Notes: generated by a model not told the origin, from the letters alone. A stretch of 8,325 nt of DNA from CBDTTW01 sp965363675 (GCA_965363675.1 CBDTTW010000134.1:1-8325), one strand, 5' to 3'. Positions 1-6,080 are shown, numbered from the stretch's first letter. Translations and numbers: made by a program.

Positions 1-187
1 GGCCCCGGCTGCGGGGCTGCTCGTCGTCGTCGGAGGGCTTCTGCTCCGTGCGCTGCCTTGGGGCGTCGCTTCCGGCCTCGGCCGTGCGCCCCCGGCTGCG
101 GCTCTGCGCGCTCGCCCACGAGGGCGCCAGCGCAAGGCACGCCGTGAGCAGGAGGATGCGTCCGTAGGGTGCGAGGGTGTGTTTCAT
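1..187 (-). CDS. Exported protein of unknown function, N-terminal fragment
   Basis: Only the first 62 codons lie in the window; the rest runs off the left edge. Translation from the ATG at 187 begins MKHTLAPYGRILLLTACLAL, a positively charged start followed by a hydrophobic stretch and an ASA-Q site after residue 27, which fits signal peptidase I cleavage. An alternative reading is a lipoprotein, because L14-T15-A16-C17 matches a lipobox, although the hydrophobic run before that cysteine is short. After residue 28 the chain is low-complexity and charged (Arg, Ser, Asp, Glu, Gln), with SRSRG and PRSRG echoes, like a flexible linker. A GGAG lies about nine bases upstream of the ATG. The frame stays open upstream with a TTG codon, but the signal peptide makes the ATG the better start. 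It lies downstream of the DUF2231-like gene on the same strand, 196 bp away. The family cannot be named from this fragment. Confidence 0.6.
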   Translation of the reverse strand, partial: MKHTLAPYGRILLLTACLALAPSWASAQSRSRGRTAEAGSDAPRQRTEQKPSDDDEQPRSRG

Positions 188-263
188 GGCGGTGGCTCCG
201 GCAAGGGTAGGGCGCGTCAACCCGCGCTCACCGGCGCTTCCCTGAGACAATCATGCCATCCCC

Positions 264-284
264 CCGGCCGAGCCTCCTGGCCGG
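264..284 (-). promoter_or_regulatory. Hairpin in the leader of the left-edge gene
   Basis: A perfect 6-bp inverted repeat (CCGGCC at 264-269, GGCCGG at 279-284) encloses a 9-nt loop that reads AGGAGGCTC on the minus strand, so a Shine-Dalgarno-like AGGAGG would sit in the loop. There is no T-run after it in either direction, so it is not a standard intrinsic terminator. A perfect palindrome GCGCATGCGC lies at 286-295. The position, about 77 bases upstream of the start codon at 187, fits a leader structure or a weak stop for the gene ending at 384. The role is inferred only. Confidence 0.3.
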
Positions 285-383
285 CGCGCATGCGCAACCA
301 TAATAAGTACATACGTTAGGGCAATCAGCCGGGCGCGCGCAAAACAGCCGTCCACGAAAACATACAGCGGCGTCCGCCGGGCG

Positions 384-857
384 TCAGCGCACTGCGACGC
401 CCCAAAGCATGGTCGCCCCGCCGTAGGCCGTCAGGAAGACGAGCGCGCACAGCCCTACCAGGAGCAGCCCCACGACGATGCGCACCGCCGCCGGGTCGGC
501 GGGATTGCGCTCGTAGGTGATGCGGCGGCTGAAGTAGAACGAGAGCCCCCCCAGCACGAGCAGCAGCGCCGCCGAGCCGATAAGCGCATATAGGGCAAGG
601 GTTTCGTGCGTGGCGGCCAGGCTTTCGGGCAGTCCGGGGGCGTGCGTAAGGTTCTCGGCGGTGCCGCCGGTCGCCATGGCGAGGACGATGCCCAACAGGT
701 TGACGCCCAGCAGGTACAGCAGGCACTTCCGCCAGAACGCCGCCCCCCGGGCCAGCCAGATCGCCAGGGCCGGCAGCATGATGAGCCCCAGCGCCAGCGG
801 CAGCGCCGCGAAGAACGGGTGCCACGATGCAAGGTTGAAATCGATCACATACTCCAT
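384..857 (-). CDS. DUF2231-like four-helix integral membrane protein
   Basis: The protein has 157 residues from the ATG at 857. The reading frame stays open further upstream, but that extension is Arg/Pro/Gly-rich and looks non-coding, whereas MEYVIDFNLASWHPFFAALP begins at a natural amphipathic N-terminus. Four hydrophobic segments are visible at about residues 14-35, 43-63, 86-108 and 124-147. The first contains WHPFFAALPLALG. The second ends in ATGGTAEN, and H84 (THETLA) opens the third. This arrangement, with His near helix 1, a TGxxAE motif and HExLA before helix 3, resembles DUF2231 membrane proteins, in which conserved histidines have been suspected of binding haem; that function is not proven. 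No clear Shine-Dalgarno sequence is present. It is divergent from sppA. The assignment comes from motif memory, so an unrelated four-helix protein remains possible. Confidence 0.7.
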   Translation of the reverse strand: MEYVIDFNLASWHPFFAALPLALGLIMLPALAIWLARGAAFWRKCLLYLLGVNLLGIVLAMATGGTAENLTHAPGLPESLAATHETLALYALIGSAALLLVLGGLSFYFSRRITYERNPADPAAVRIVVGLLLVGLCALVFLTAYGGATMLWGVAVR

Positions 858-1078
858 GAGTCTGCTTGCCGGTCGCCCGCGGAAATCCGGATTTCGTGAG
901 GGAGCGCGGGCGCCGAACCTTCTGCGTAAAACCCCGTACTCCCGTATCATGAACGTTTGCCGCCGCCTGCCTCCGAAGGCGCGGCCAGGCGTGAAGCTAC
1001 GTCGCCGGGGCGCCGGCTGCAAGCCGCCCGCGTCCCGCACGCCCTGCGCCGAGACGCGCATCCGGGGTTGGAAGCCCG

Positions 1079-1086
1079 TATTTTAC
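1079..1086 (+). promoter_or_regulatory. Candidate -10/-7 element upstream of sppA
   Basis: TATTTTAC lies in an otherwise GC-rich 276-bp divergent spacer (858-1133), 47 bases upstream of the sppA ATG. Similar heptamers precede the Lnb candidate (TATCTTG), nth (TATTTTG) and gpmI (TATTTTG), and they resemble the Bacteroidota consensus TAnnTTTG. No convincing -33/-35 box is visible. Apart from this motif and AT-rich patches near 928-960, I see no gene or RNA in the spacer. Confidence 0.35.
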
Positions 1087-1133
1087 AGGTTTCGCCGACT
1101 TCCTTTGCCTCCTCCTTTATACCCGCTCACCTT

Positions 1134-2942
1134 ATGCGCTTCCTTTCCAACCTCATCGCGAGCACTTTGGGGGTTTTCCTGGCCTTCGGCATCCTGTTCG
1201 TCTTTCTAATGCTCTTCATCGTGGCGGTGGCGGCTTCGTCCGATTCGGCGCCCTCGGTTCCGCGCGGCGCCGTGCTCGCCATGAAGCTCGGGGGGGCCGT
1301 GCCGGAGATCAACGCCAACGATCCGGTGCTGGAGGCGTTTGCAGGCGGCGTCCCGGCCGACCTGCTGACGATCACCTCGGCGCTGCGCAAGGCCGCCGCG
1401 GACGAGCGCATCGCGGCCGTGTGGCTGGACATGCGGGGGCTCCGCACGGGGTGGGCCACCCTTCAGGAGATCCGGCAGGCCCTGGAGCACTACCGCGCCT
1501 CGGGCAAGCCGCTCTACGCCTCGTCGCAGGATTTCTCGATGGCCGAGGCCGACTATTACCTGGCAGGCATGGCCGACAGCGTGTTCGCCGGGCCGGAGTC
1601 GTTCTTCGAGTTCAACGGCTTCGCCCTCACGTCGGAGTTCTACAAAGGCCTGCTCGACAAGCTGGAGGTGGAGCCGCAGATCGTGCGCGCCGGGCGCTTC
1701 AAGAGCGCCGTAGAGCCCTACACGCGCGAGTCGCTTTCGGCGGAGAACCGCGAGCAGCTCGAAGCCTACGTCGGCGACGTGCAAAGCGAGTTTCTGCGCG
1801 CCGTGGCCGAGCGCCGGGGCAAAACGCCCGAGGCGTGGAAGCAGCTCATCGACGCCGGCGCCGTCGTGACGGCCGAGGACGCTCGCCGCGCGGGCCTGAT
1901 CGACGGCATCCTGCACCGCGACCAGGTCGAGGCCGTCCTGCGGCGGCGGCTCGGCCGCGACGCCGATGCAAAGCTCAGCTATATCTCGCTCCGGCAGTAC
2001 GGGCGCGTGCCGGCGGCGGACGCGGGCATCAAGACGAGCGCCGAGAACGAGATCGCCATCGTCTACGCCGCCGGGGCCATCATCAGCGGCGAGGGCGACC
2101 TGAGCCCTAACCCGCTCTTCGGCGGCGGCGCCGTCGGGTCGCTCGCCTTCAACAAGGCGATGAAGCAGGCGCGCGACGACAAGCGCGTCAAGGCCGTGGT
2201 GCTGCGCGTCAACTCGCCCGGCGGCTCGGCCTCGGCCTCCGATGCCATGTGGCGCGAAATCCACCTCACCCAGCAGCAAAAGCCCGTCGTCGTCTCGATG
2301 GGCGACGCCGCGGCCTCGGGGGGCTACTGGATCGCCACGGCCGCCCCGGTGATCGTGGCCGACCCGCTCACGATCACCGGCTCCATCGGCGTTTTTGCCA
2401 TGCTCTTCGACACGAGCGAGATGTTCGCCGACAAGCTCGGCATCACCTTCGACGTGGTGCGCACCGGCCCCTACGCCGACATGTTTTCCGGGGTGCGGCC
2501 GCTCTCGGCGGGCGAGCAGGACGCCCTCCAGCGCTCGGTGGACGGCACGTACGCCCGCTTCCTGAGCCGCGTGTCCGAGGCGCGCAAGATGCCCGCCTCG
2601 CGCGTCGATTCGCTCGGGCAGGGCCGCATCTGGACGGGCGTGCGGGCGAAGCAGCACCGCCTCGTCGATGAACTCGGCGGGTTGCGCGTGGCCGTAGACC
2701 GGGCGGCGCGGGCGGCAAGCCTCAGCGAGGGCGGCTACTCGCTGCGCGTGCTGCCGCGCCCTAAAACCTTCATGGAACGCCTCACGGCCAACATGGAGGC
2801 GCGCCTCCGCGACGGCTACCACCGCCTGACGACGACCCCGGCACAGCGCACGCTCGAAGCGGCCGTGCGCGCGCTGGAGCAGGCCGCCGCCGACCACGCC
2901 ACGGTGCAGGCGCGCCTGCCGCTGACGCTCGACGTGCGCTGA
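1134..2942 (+). CDS. sppA: Signal peptide peptidase SppA, 67K type (protease IV)
   Basis: This S49-family membrane serine protease degrades cleaved signal peptides in the cytoplasmic membrane. The ATG at 1134 gives 602 residues, close to the 618 of E. coli SppA; the open frame upstream of it is Arg/Pro-rich and lacks protein character. A transmembrane anchor spans about residues 10-33. Two tandem S49-like halves follow, at roughly 80-260 and 305-510, as in the long bacterial form. The Ser/Lys dyad is present: K190 in GRFKSAVEP of the N-terminal half and S395 in DAAASGGYW of the C-terminal half, matching K209 and S409 of the E. coli enzyme. VNSPGGSASASD (residues 359-370) is the usual oxyanion/substrate strand, and TGSIGV (415-420) is another family signature. 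No Shine-Dalgarno sequence precedes the start. It appears monocistronic, with 223 bp to the next gene. Confidence 0.97.
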   Translation: MRFLSNLIASTLGVFLAFGILFVFLMLFIVAVAASSDSAPSVPRGAVLAMKLGGAVPEINANDPVLEAFAGGVPADLLTITSALRKAAADERIAAVWLDMRGLRTGWATLQEIRQALEHYRASGKPLYASSQDFSMAEADYYLAGMADSVFAGPESFFEFNGFALTSEFYKGLLDKLEVEPQIVRAGRFKSAVEPYTRESLSAENREQLEAYVGDVQSEFLRAVAERRGKTPEAWKQLIDAGAVVTAEDARRAGLIDGILHRDQVEAVLRRRLGRDADAKLSYISLRQYGRVPAADAGIKTSAENEIAIVYAAGAIISGEGDLSPNPLFGGGAVGSLAFNKAMKQARDDKRVKAVVLRVNSPGGSASASDAMWREIHLTQQQKPVVVSMGDAAASGGYWIATAAPVIVADPLTITGSIGVFAMLFDTSEMFADKLGITFDVVRTGPYADMFSGVRPLSAGEQDALQRSVDGTYARFLSRVSEARKMPASRVDSLGQGRIWTGVRAKQHRLVDELGGLRVAVDRAARAASLSEGGYSLRVLPRPKTFMERLTANMEARLRDGYHRLTTTPAQRTLEAAVRALEQAAADHATVQARLPLTLDVR

Positions 2943-2982
2943 GGCGGGCGCCGGGGTTGCACGCCGGGCCGGTAATGTAAAT

Positions 2983-3040
2983 AATCGCCGCGCCGCGCTG
3001 GTTTCGGAGCATAAATCGGCGCGTCGCTGCTGTTTGTGAG
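2983..3040. repeat. Imperfect direct repeat upstream of the cytochrome gene
   Basis: The 27-mers at 2983-3009 and 3014-3040 match at 19 of 27 positions, with the best-conserved part at the start (AATCGCCGCGCCG versus AATCGGCGCGTCG, 11 of 13). The start-to-start distance is 31 bp, about three helical turns, so the copies would face the same side of the DNA. They lie between the sppA stop and the 14-bp palindrome. They could be tandem regulator sites, or chance similarity in GC-rich DNA. Confidence 0.3.
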
Positions 3041-3042
3041 GT

Positions 3043-3056
3043 TGTAAGCGCTTACA
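3043..3056. promoter_or_regulatory. Perfect 14-bp palindrome, LacI/CcpA-type operator candidate
   Basis: TGTAAGCGCTTACA is a perfect inverted repeat with a central CG step. It fits the general LacI/GalR-family operator form and the Bacillus catabolite-responsive element consensus TGTAANCGNTNACA. It lies 109 bp upstream of the cytochrome ATG, in the most AT-rich part of the spacer, with TTTG at 3033-3036 on one side and the AT-rich ATTATTG and TAGACTTT (3066-3073) on the other. It would therefore overlap or flank a promoter, where a bound repressor could block RNA polymerase. The regulator itself is not in this window. The palindrome is directly visible; its role is inferred. Confidence 0.6.
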
Positions 3057-3165
3057 TTATTGGGGTAGACTTTCCGCACCCATACTACTCCCAGCGCGGC
3101 CTCGGGGGCAGGTTTTCAGGGCTCCCGGCAGGACGCCAGACCTCCACCAGATCCGGGTGAGCGCT

Positions 3166-3654
3166 ATGTTTGCAGTACACGGATTTCGCACCGCTGTCCG
3201 CCCTGCCGGCCTTCTACTGCTCGTCGCTTTTCCGCTGCTCCTCGCCGGGTGCCGCCGCGAGGCCGACGCCGTGAGCGAGGATGACGGTCCGGCGGCCCTC
3301 GTCTACGGCTCTAACAGCGTCGAGAACGGCCGCATGACCTTCGAGCGCTACTGCGCCAGTTGCCACGGCGACGACGGCAAGGGCGCGGGCCCGGTTGCGG
3401 CCGTGCTCAAGGTTCCCGTTCCTGACCTGACGGCGCTGCGCAGCCGCTACAACGGGCCGTTCCCCGCCGACAGCGTCTACGCCTACATCGACGGCCGCCG
3501 CGAGGTGGAAGCGCACGGCTCGCGCACGATGCCGGTGTGGGGCAACGTCTGGGGCATGCGTTCCGACGAGACCGAGGTGGATTTGCGCATCCGGGAGCTG
3601 GTCGAGTACCTGCGGTCGATCCAGACCGATTCTACCGAGGTCGCCGGCACATAA
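3166..3654 (+). CDS. Lipoprotein monohaem cytochrome c (class I)
   Basis: The product is a 162-residue electron carrier predicted to be anchored by lipid on the outside of a membrane. The signal sequence ends in LLLAGC, a lipobox with C29 as the lipidated residue. A flexible acidic linker follows, then the cytochrome c domain from about residue 45: haem motif C63-A-S-C66-H67, and a likely axial Met at M122 in SRTMPVWG. This is the small CBB3/class I c-type fold used to pass electrons to or from respiratory enzymes. The ATG at 3166 is preferred over the in-frame GTG at 3157 because GGTGA, part of the anti-Shine-Dalgarno complement, ends five bases before that ATG. A Phd/YefM antitoxin gene follows 28 bp downstream on the same strand. 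The palindrome at 3043-3056 suggests transcriptional control. The redox partner cannot be told from context. Confidence 0.92.
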   Translation: MFAVHGFRTAVRPAGLLLLVAFPLLLAGCRREADAVSEDDGPAALVYGSNSVENGRMTFERYCASCHGDDGKGAGPVAAVLKVPVPDLTALRSRYNGPFPADSVYAYIDGRREVEAHGSRTMPVWGNVWGMRSDETEVDLRIRELVEYLRSIQTDSTEVAGT

Positions 3655-3682
3655 GCCGCCGGGAAACAAACCCGAGACGCCC

Positions 3683-3967
3683 ATGGACCTTTCGCGCAGC
3701 ATCCCCGTCGGCGCGCTGGCCGAGCACCTGGCGCAGCACTGGGACGCCATCATCCGGGAGGCGCAAGCCCTCACGGTGCGCCGCGCAGGCAAGCCCGACC
3801 TGGTGGTGCTGCCGCTGGCCGAGCTGGAGTCGCTGCTGGACGATCTCCGGCTGAGCCGTTCGCCGCACAAGCTCGCCGCCGCCCTGGCCGCCTTCGACCG
3901 CGACGCCGGTCGCACCTCCGAGCCGGTGCGCAACATGACCGAGCTGCGCGGCGAAGGCTCCGAGTAG
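3683..3967 (+). CDS. Phd/YefM-family antitoxin-like protein, orphan
   Basis: A small 94-residue protein. Residues 3-55 fit the Phd/YefM antitoxin fold: SIPVGALAEHLAQHWDAIIR forms the first strand and helix, LTVRRAGKPDLVVLPLAELE is the typical strand-turn-strand (compare 'vvItrrGkPvAVLvsleeye'), and ESLLDDL closes the domain. Residues 60-94 form a polar, mostly helical tail, where such antitoxins usually bind and neutralise their toxin. Family members also bind DNA as dimers and repress their own operon. No toxin gene (RelE, Doc, PIN or other) lies next to it: the cytochrome is 28 bp upstream, and downstream there is only a hairpin and a convergent gene. It may be a solitary antitoxin, a regulator, or a remnant of a decayed pair. 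The reading frame is intact. The Shine-Dalgarno sequence is weak. Confidence 0.8.
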   Translation: MDLSRSIPVGALAEHLAQHWDAIIREAQALTVRRAGKPDLVVLPLAELESLLDDLRLSRSPHKLAAALAAFDRDAGRTSEPVRNMTELRGEGSE

Positions 3968-3968
3968 C

Positions 3969-4005
3969 CCCCTCGGCCCCCATGCTTCGGGTGGGGACCG
4001 AGGGG
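3969..4005. terminator. Strong hairpin between convergent genes, probable two-way terminator
   Basis: CCCCTCGG (3969-3976) pairs with CCGAGGGG (3998-4005). After one C-A mismatch, CCCCA (3978-3982) pairs with TGGGG (3992-3996), leaving a 9-nt loop. The total is 13 base pairs, mostly GC. It begins one base after the antitoxin stop codon and ends eight bases before the AIM24 stop on the other strand, so it fills the gap between two converging transcription units. No T-tract follows on either side, so it may work with Rho, by protecting RNA ends, or as a T-less terminator. Confidence 0.7.
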
Positions 4006-4013
4006 CCGGGCGG

Positions 4014-4733
4014 TTAGTCTGCGGAGTTCGGCGGCGCGCTTTGCAGCCCGGAGGCCGCCACGATGCGGTCCACGAGGCGCGAGAACGGGACGCTTTGCAA
4101 ATACACGCGCCCCGGACCCGTCAGGTGCGCCAGCAGCAGCCCCTCGCCGCCGAAAAGGGCGTTCCGGAAGCCGCCTACAAACCGAATGTCGTAATCGACC
4201 GACGGGCTGAAGGCCGCCAGGCAGCCGGTATCGACGCGCAACTGCTCGCCGGGCCCGAGGCGCTTTTCGATGATGGCGCCGCCGGCATGGATGAAGGCCA
4301 GCCCGGAGCCCGCCAGGCGCTGCAAGATGAAGCCCTCGCCGCCGAAAAGCCCCGAGCCCAGCCGCCGCGTAAACGCTACGCTGATCTCCACTCCACGCGC
4401 GGCGCACAGGAAGGCGTCTTTCTGGCAGAGGATCTCGCCGCCCAGCTCGTCGAGGTCGAGCGGCACGATGCGGCCGGGGTAGGGGGCGCTGAAAGCCGCG
4501 CGCGCGGCGTGGCGCCCTTCGTTGAGGAACGACGTGATGAAAAAGCTCTCGCCGGTGAACATCCGCTTGAGGCCGCCGAGCAGGCCGCCCTCGGCGCGGG
4601 TGTGCATCTCGATGCCTTCTTCCATGAGCAGCATGGCGCCGGTTTCGGCCTGCACCCCTTCGCCGGGGTCGAGGATGATTTCTACCACCTGAACGTCTTC
4701 GCCGATGATCTCGTAGGCAATCTGGTCAGCCAT
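4014..4733 (-). CDS. AIM24 / TIGR00266 family protein
   Basis: The protein has 239 residues and no signal peptide or membrane segment, so it is probably cytoplasmic. It matches the AIM24 (TIGR00266) family, a beta-rich fold whose yeast namesake acts in mitochondrial inner-membrane organisation; the bacterial role is not established. Three internal repeats are visible: GGLKRMFTGESFFITSFL (about 53-70), SGLFGGEGFILQRLAGSG (127-144) and NALFGGEGLLLAHLTGPG (191-208), each a Phe/Gly-Gly-Glu turn followed by a hydrophobic strand. The early segment GVQAETGAMLLMEEGIEM (27-44) is also typical of the family. The ATG at 4733 lies only 3 bp after the stop of the upstream DUF4105 gene. The start is preceded by the A-rich AAAAACGTAAACA instead of a Shine-Dalgarno sequence, a common pattern in Bacteroidota. 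It is probably co-transcribed with that gene. Confidence 0.9.
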   Translation of the reverse strand: MADQIAYEIIGEDVQVVEIILDPGEGVQAETGAMLLMEEGIEMHTRAEGGLLGGLKRMFTGESFFITSFLNEGRHAARAAFSAPYPGRIVPLDLDELGGEILCQKDAFLCAARGVEISVAFTRRLGSGLFGGEGFILQRLAGSGLAFIHAGGAIIEKRLGPGEQLRVDTGCLAAFSPSVDYDIRFVGGFRNALFGGEGLLLAHLTGPGRVYLQSVPFSRLVDRIVAASGLQSAPPNSAD

Positions 4734-4736
4734 TGT

Positions 4737-6002
4737 TTACGTTTTTGGGTTAGCATACAGGGTTGAAGGGAGAAGCCCGGCGCGGGCGGCTGCGCGCAGG
4801 GCCACGAGCGCGCATACCGGCCACCAGACCGGTTGCAGGGCCTGCGGCAGCCACCCCCACGCGAGGGCGCATGCCCCCGCCGCGAGCGCCGCCGCCGCCC
4901 AGTAGCGGCGCGCCCACCGCGAAGGCCGCCGGAGCCACACCAGCGCCGCCGCGTGCGTGGGCCACGCCCAGAGCAAATGCAGATTGGGCGAGGTGAGCGT
5001 GTGCTCCGAGAATGCCCACAGGTACGTGAGCGCCAGCCCCGCCGCTCCGGCAAACCCGAAGAGCAGGGCGTCCGGCCATGCCTTGCCGCGCAGGGCGTGC
5101 GCGCGGCGGCGCAGCGGCGCGGCCAGCGTAAAGGACCCTCCGACGGCCAGCAGCCCCCACGAAAGCAGCATCGGGAGGGGAAACCCGCGCGGGTGGGAGC
5201 GGTAGCCGGCGACGGGCAGGAGCGTATCCGGGGCGGCGGCGAGCGGGCGCCAGGCGCCGCCCTGCCGCACGCGCGCCGCCGCGAACGCCTGCATCAGCGC
5301 TTCCGGCGCGAAGGCGGCCCCGCGCGTGTCGGCCGGCCGGTCTACGGGCAGCCCCAGCAGCAAATCGATTCCGGCGTCCACGAACGGGTGTTTCTGCTGG
5401 TACACGTCGATCAGCTCGCGGTATGTGCGCCCGGTGGGGCGCGCCGCCGGGAAGCGGACGGCCTCGCCGAGGGCGCGCTCCAGCACGAGCCGCAGCCGCG
5501 TCGAGCAGTTGTCGAACAGAAAGTTGTAGCGGTAAGTCCGGTTCTGCGGGAGGGCGTTGATCTCCAGGTAGGCGAACACCGCCTGCACCTGCTCGCGGCT
5601 GAGCCGGAGCGGCTGCACGAGCACCGGGCGGCGCTCGGTCTGCTGGTAATAAGCGCTTGACTCGGTGAAGTCGCCGACGGAGAGCAGATAGTCTAGGCGG
5701 CCGTGCGCAAACCGGAGCGCAAAGACGACAGGGTTGCCGAAATCGAACGTGCCGTAGTTGTACGTGCGGTCGAGGCCGAGCGCCGGGTCGGCGATGCGCA
5801 GGGCGCTGTGGCCGTAGAGCGAGTAAATCTCGTCGCCGGGCAGCACCGTCACGAGCGTGAGGCGCGCCGAGGGCGAAAGCTCCGGCAGCGGAAGCTGCGG
5901 CTGCGCCCCGGCGACGCGCGCGCACAGCAGCAGCGCCGCCCACACCGCCGCCCGCCCGGCCCCGAACGCCCGCCTGCCTCGTAAACCTGCCTCTGCGCGC
6001 AT
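4737..6002 (-). CDS. DUF4105 (Lnb N-terminal domain) membrane protein, candidate lipoprotein N-acyltransferase
   Basis: The protein has 421 residues from the ATG at 6002. A signal or anchor segment lies at about 17-33, ending ARVAGAQ. The extracytoplasmic domain (about 45-260) carries the DUF4105 hallmarks: DEIYSLYGHSALRI with H65, YNYGTFDFGNP (81-91), RYNFLFDNCSTR with C166, and TYRELIDVY (193-201). His before Cys suggests a permuted NlpC/P60-like thiol site. About five hydrophobic segments follow (near 275-298, 310-330, 338-357, 367-384, 390-410). From memory, this domain in Bacteroidota has been linked to Lnb, an enzyme that N-acylates the lipoprotein amino terminus; whether this orthologue does so is inference. 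GGAGG lies three bases before the ATG, rather close. The open frame continues far upstream, antisense to nth, but that part is Arg/His-rich and not credible. It heads a two-gene unit with the AIM24 gene. Confidence 0.85.
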   Translation of the reverse strand: MRAEAGLRGRRAFGAGRAAVWAALLLCARVAGAQPQLPLPELSPSARLTLVTVLPGDEIYSLYGHSALRIADPALGLDRTYNYGTFDFGNPVVFALRFAHGRLDYLLSVGDFTESSAYYQQTERRPVLVQPLRLSREQVQAVFAYLEINALPQNRTYRYNFLFDNCSTRLRLVLERALGEAVRFPAARPTGRTYRELIDVYQQKHPFVDAGIDLLLGLPVDRPADTRGAAFAPEALMQAFAAARVRQGGAWRPLAAAPDTLLPVAGYRSHPRGFPLPMLLSWGLLAVGGSFTLAAPLRRRAHALRGKAWPDALLFGFAGAAGLALTYLWAFSEHTLTSPNLHLLWAWPTHAAALVWLRRPSRWARRYWAAAALAAGACALAWGWLPQALQPVWWPVCALVALRAAARAGLLPSTLYANPKT

Positions 6003-6016
6003 GCGCCTCCGCGTTG

Positions 6017-6023
6017 TATTTTG
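6017..6023 (+). promoter_or_regulatory. Candidate -10/-7 element of nth
   Basis: TATTTTG, in the context GTTGTATTTTGCCG, lies 57 bases upstream of the nth TTG start. It matches the motif before gpmI. If it is the promoter, the TTG inside it at 6021 cannot be the start codon, which supports the start at 6081. No clear -33/-35 box is seen. Confidence 0.4.
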
Positions 6024-6035
6024 CCGCCGACTCTT

Positions 6036-6053
6036 CGGGGCCGCCCGGCCCCG
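6036..6053. promoter_or_regulatory. GC-rich hairpin in the nth/Lnb divergent spacer
   Basis: CGGGGCC (6036-6042) and GGCCCCG (6047-6053) form a perfect 7-bp stem with a GCCC tetraloop. It lies in the 78-bp spacer between the divergent starts at 6002 and 6081, and between the two candidate promoter motifs, so it would fall in the 5' leader of both transcripts. It could affect translation or transcript stability, but it may be only a by-product of high GC. Confidence 0.35.
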
Positions 6054-6064
6054 CCTTCTACGCG

Positions 6065-6071
6065 CAAGATA
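6065..6071 (-). promoter_or_regulatory. Candidate -10/-7 element of the DUF4105-AIM24 unit
   Basis: On the minus strand this reads TATCTTG, one base different from the TATTTTG before nth and gpmI. It lies 63 bases upstream of the DUF4105 start codon. With the nth motif at 6017-6023 it would place two promoters face to face, giving overlapping leaders. Support is by similarity only. Confidence 0.3.
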
Positions 6072-6080
6072 GCACACCCG

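Noticed and set aside
858..1061. N-terminal extension of the DUF2231-like protein by 68 residues
   Set aside because: It is Arg-rich and lacks protein character; the inner ATG at 857 starts a compact four-helix protein.
957..1133. N-terminal extension of SppA by 59 residues
   Set aside because: The extra segment is Arg/Pro/Ala-rich and would place the membrane anchor far from the N-terminus; the ATG at 1134 gives a normal-length SppA, and the promoter-like motif lies inside the extension.
1206..2897. Long open frame antisense to sppA (563 codons)
   Set aside because: It is rich in Arg, His, Gly and Ala with no domain motif, as expected for the shadow of a GC-rich gene; the sense strand encodes a complete SppA with its catalytic dyad.
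3157..3165. GTG at 3157 as the cytochrome start
   Set aside because: The GTG overlaps the GGTGA that is well placed to act as the ribosome-binding sequence for the ATG at 3166; the difference is only three residues, so some doubt remains.
3968..4013. A hidden toxin gene after the antitoxin
   Set aside because: Only 46 bp separate the two convergent stop codons, and they are filled by a hairpin; no space for a toxin.
3214..4407. Long minus-strand frame across the cytochrome, antitoxin and terminator
   Set aside because: It is antisense to two convincing genes and read in the wrong frame of the AIM24 gene; no motif is present.
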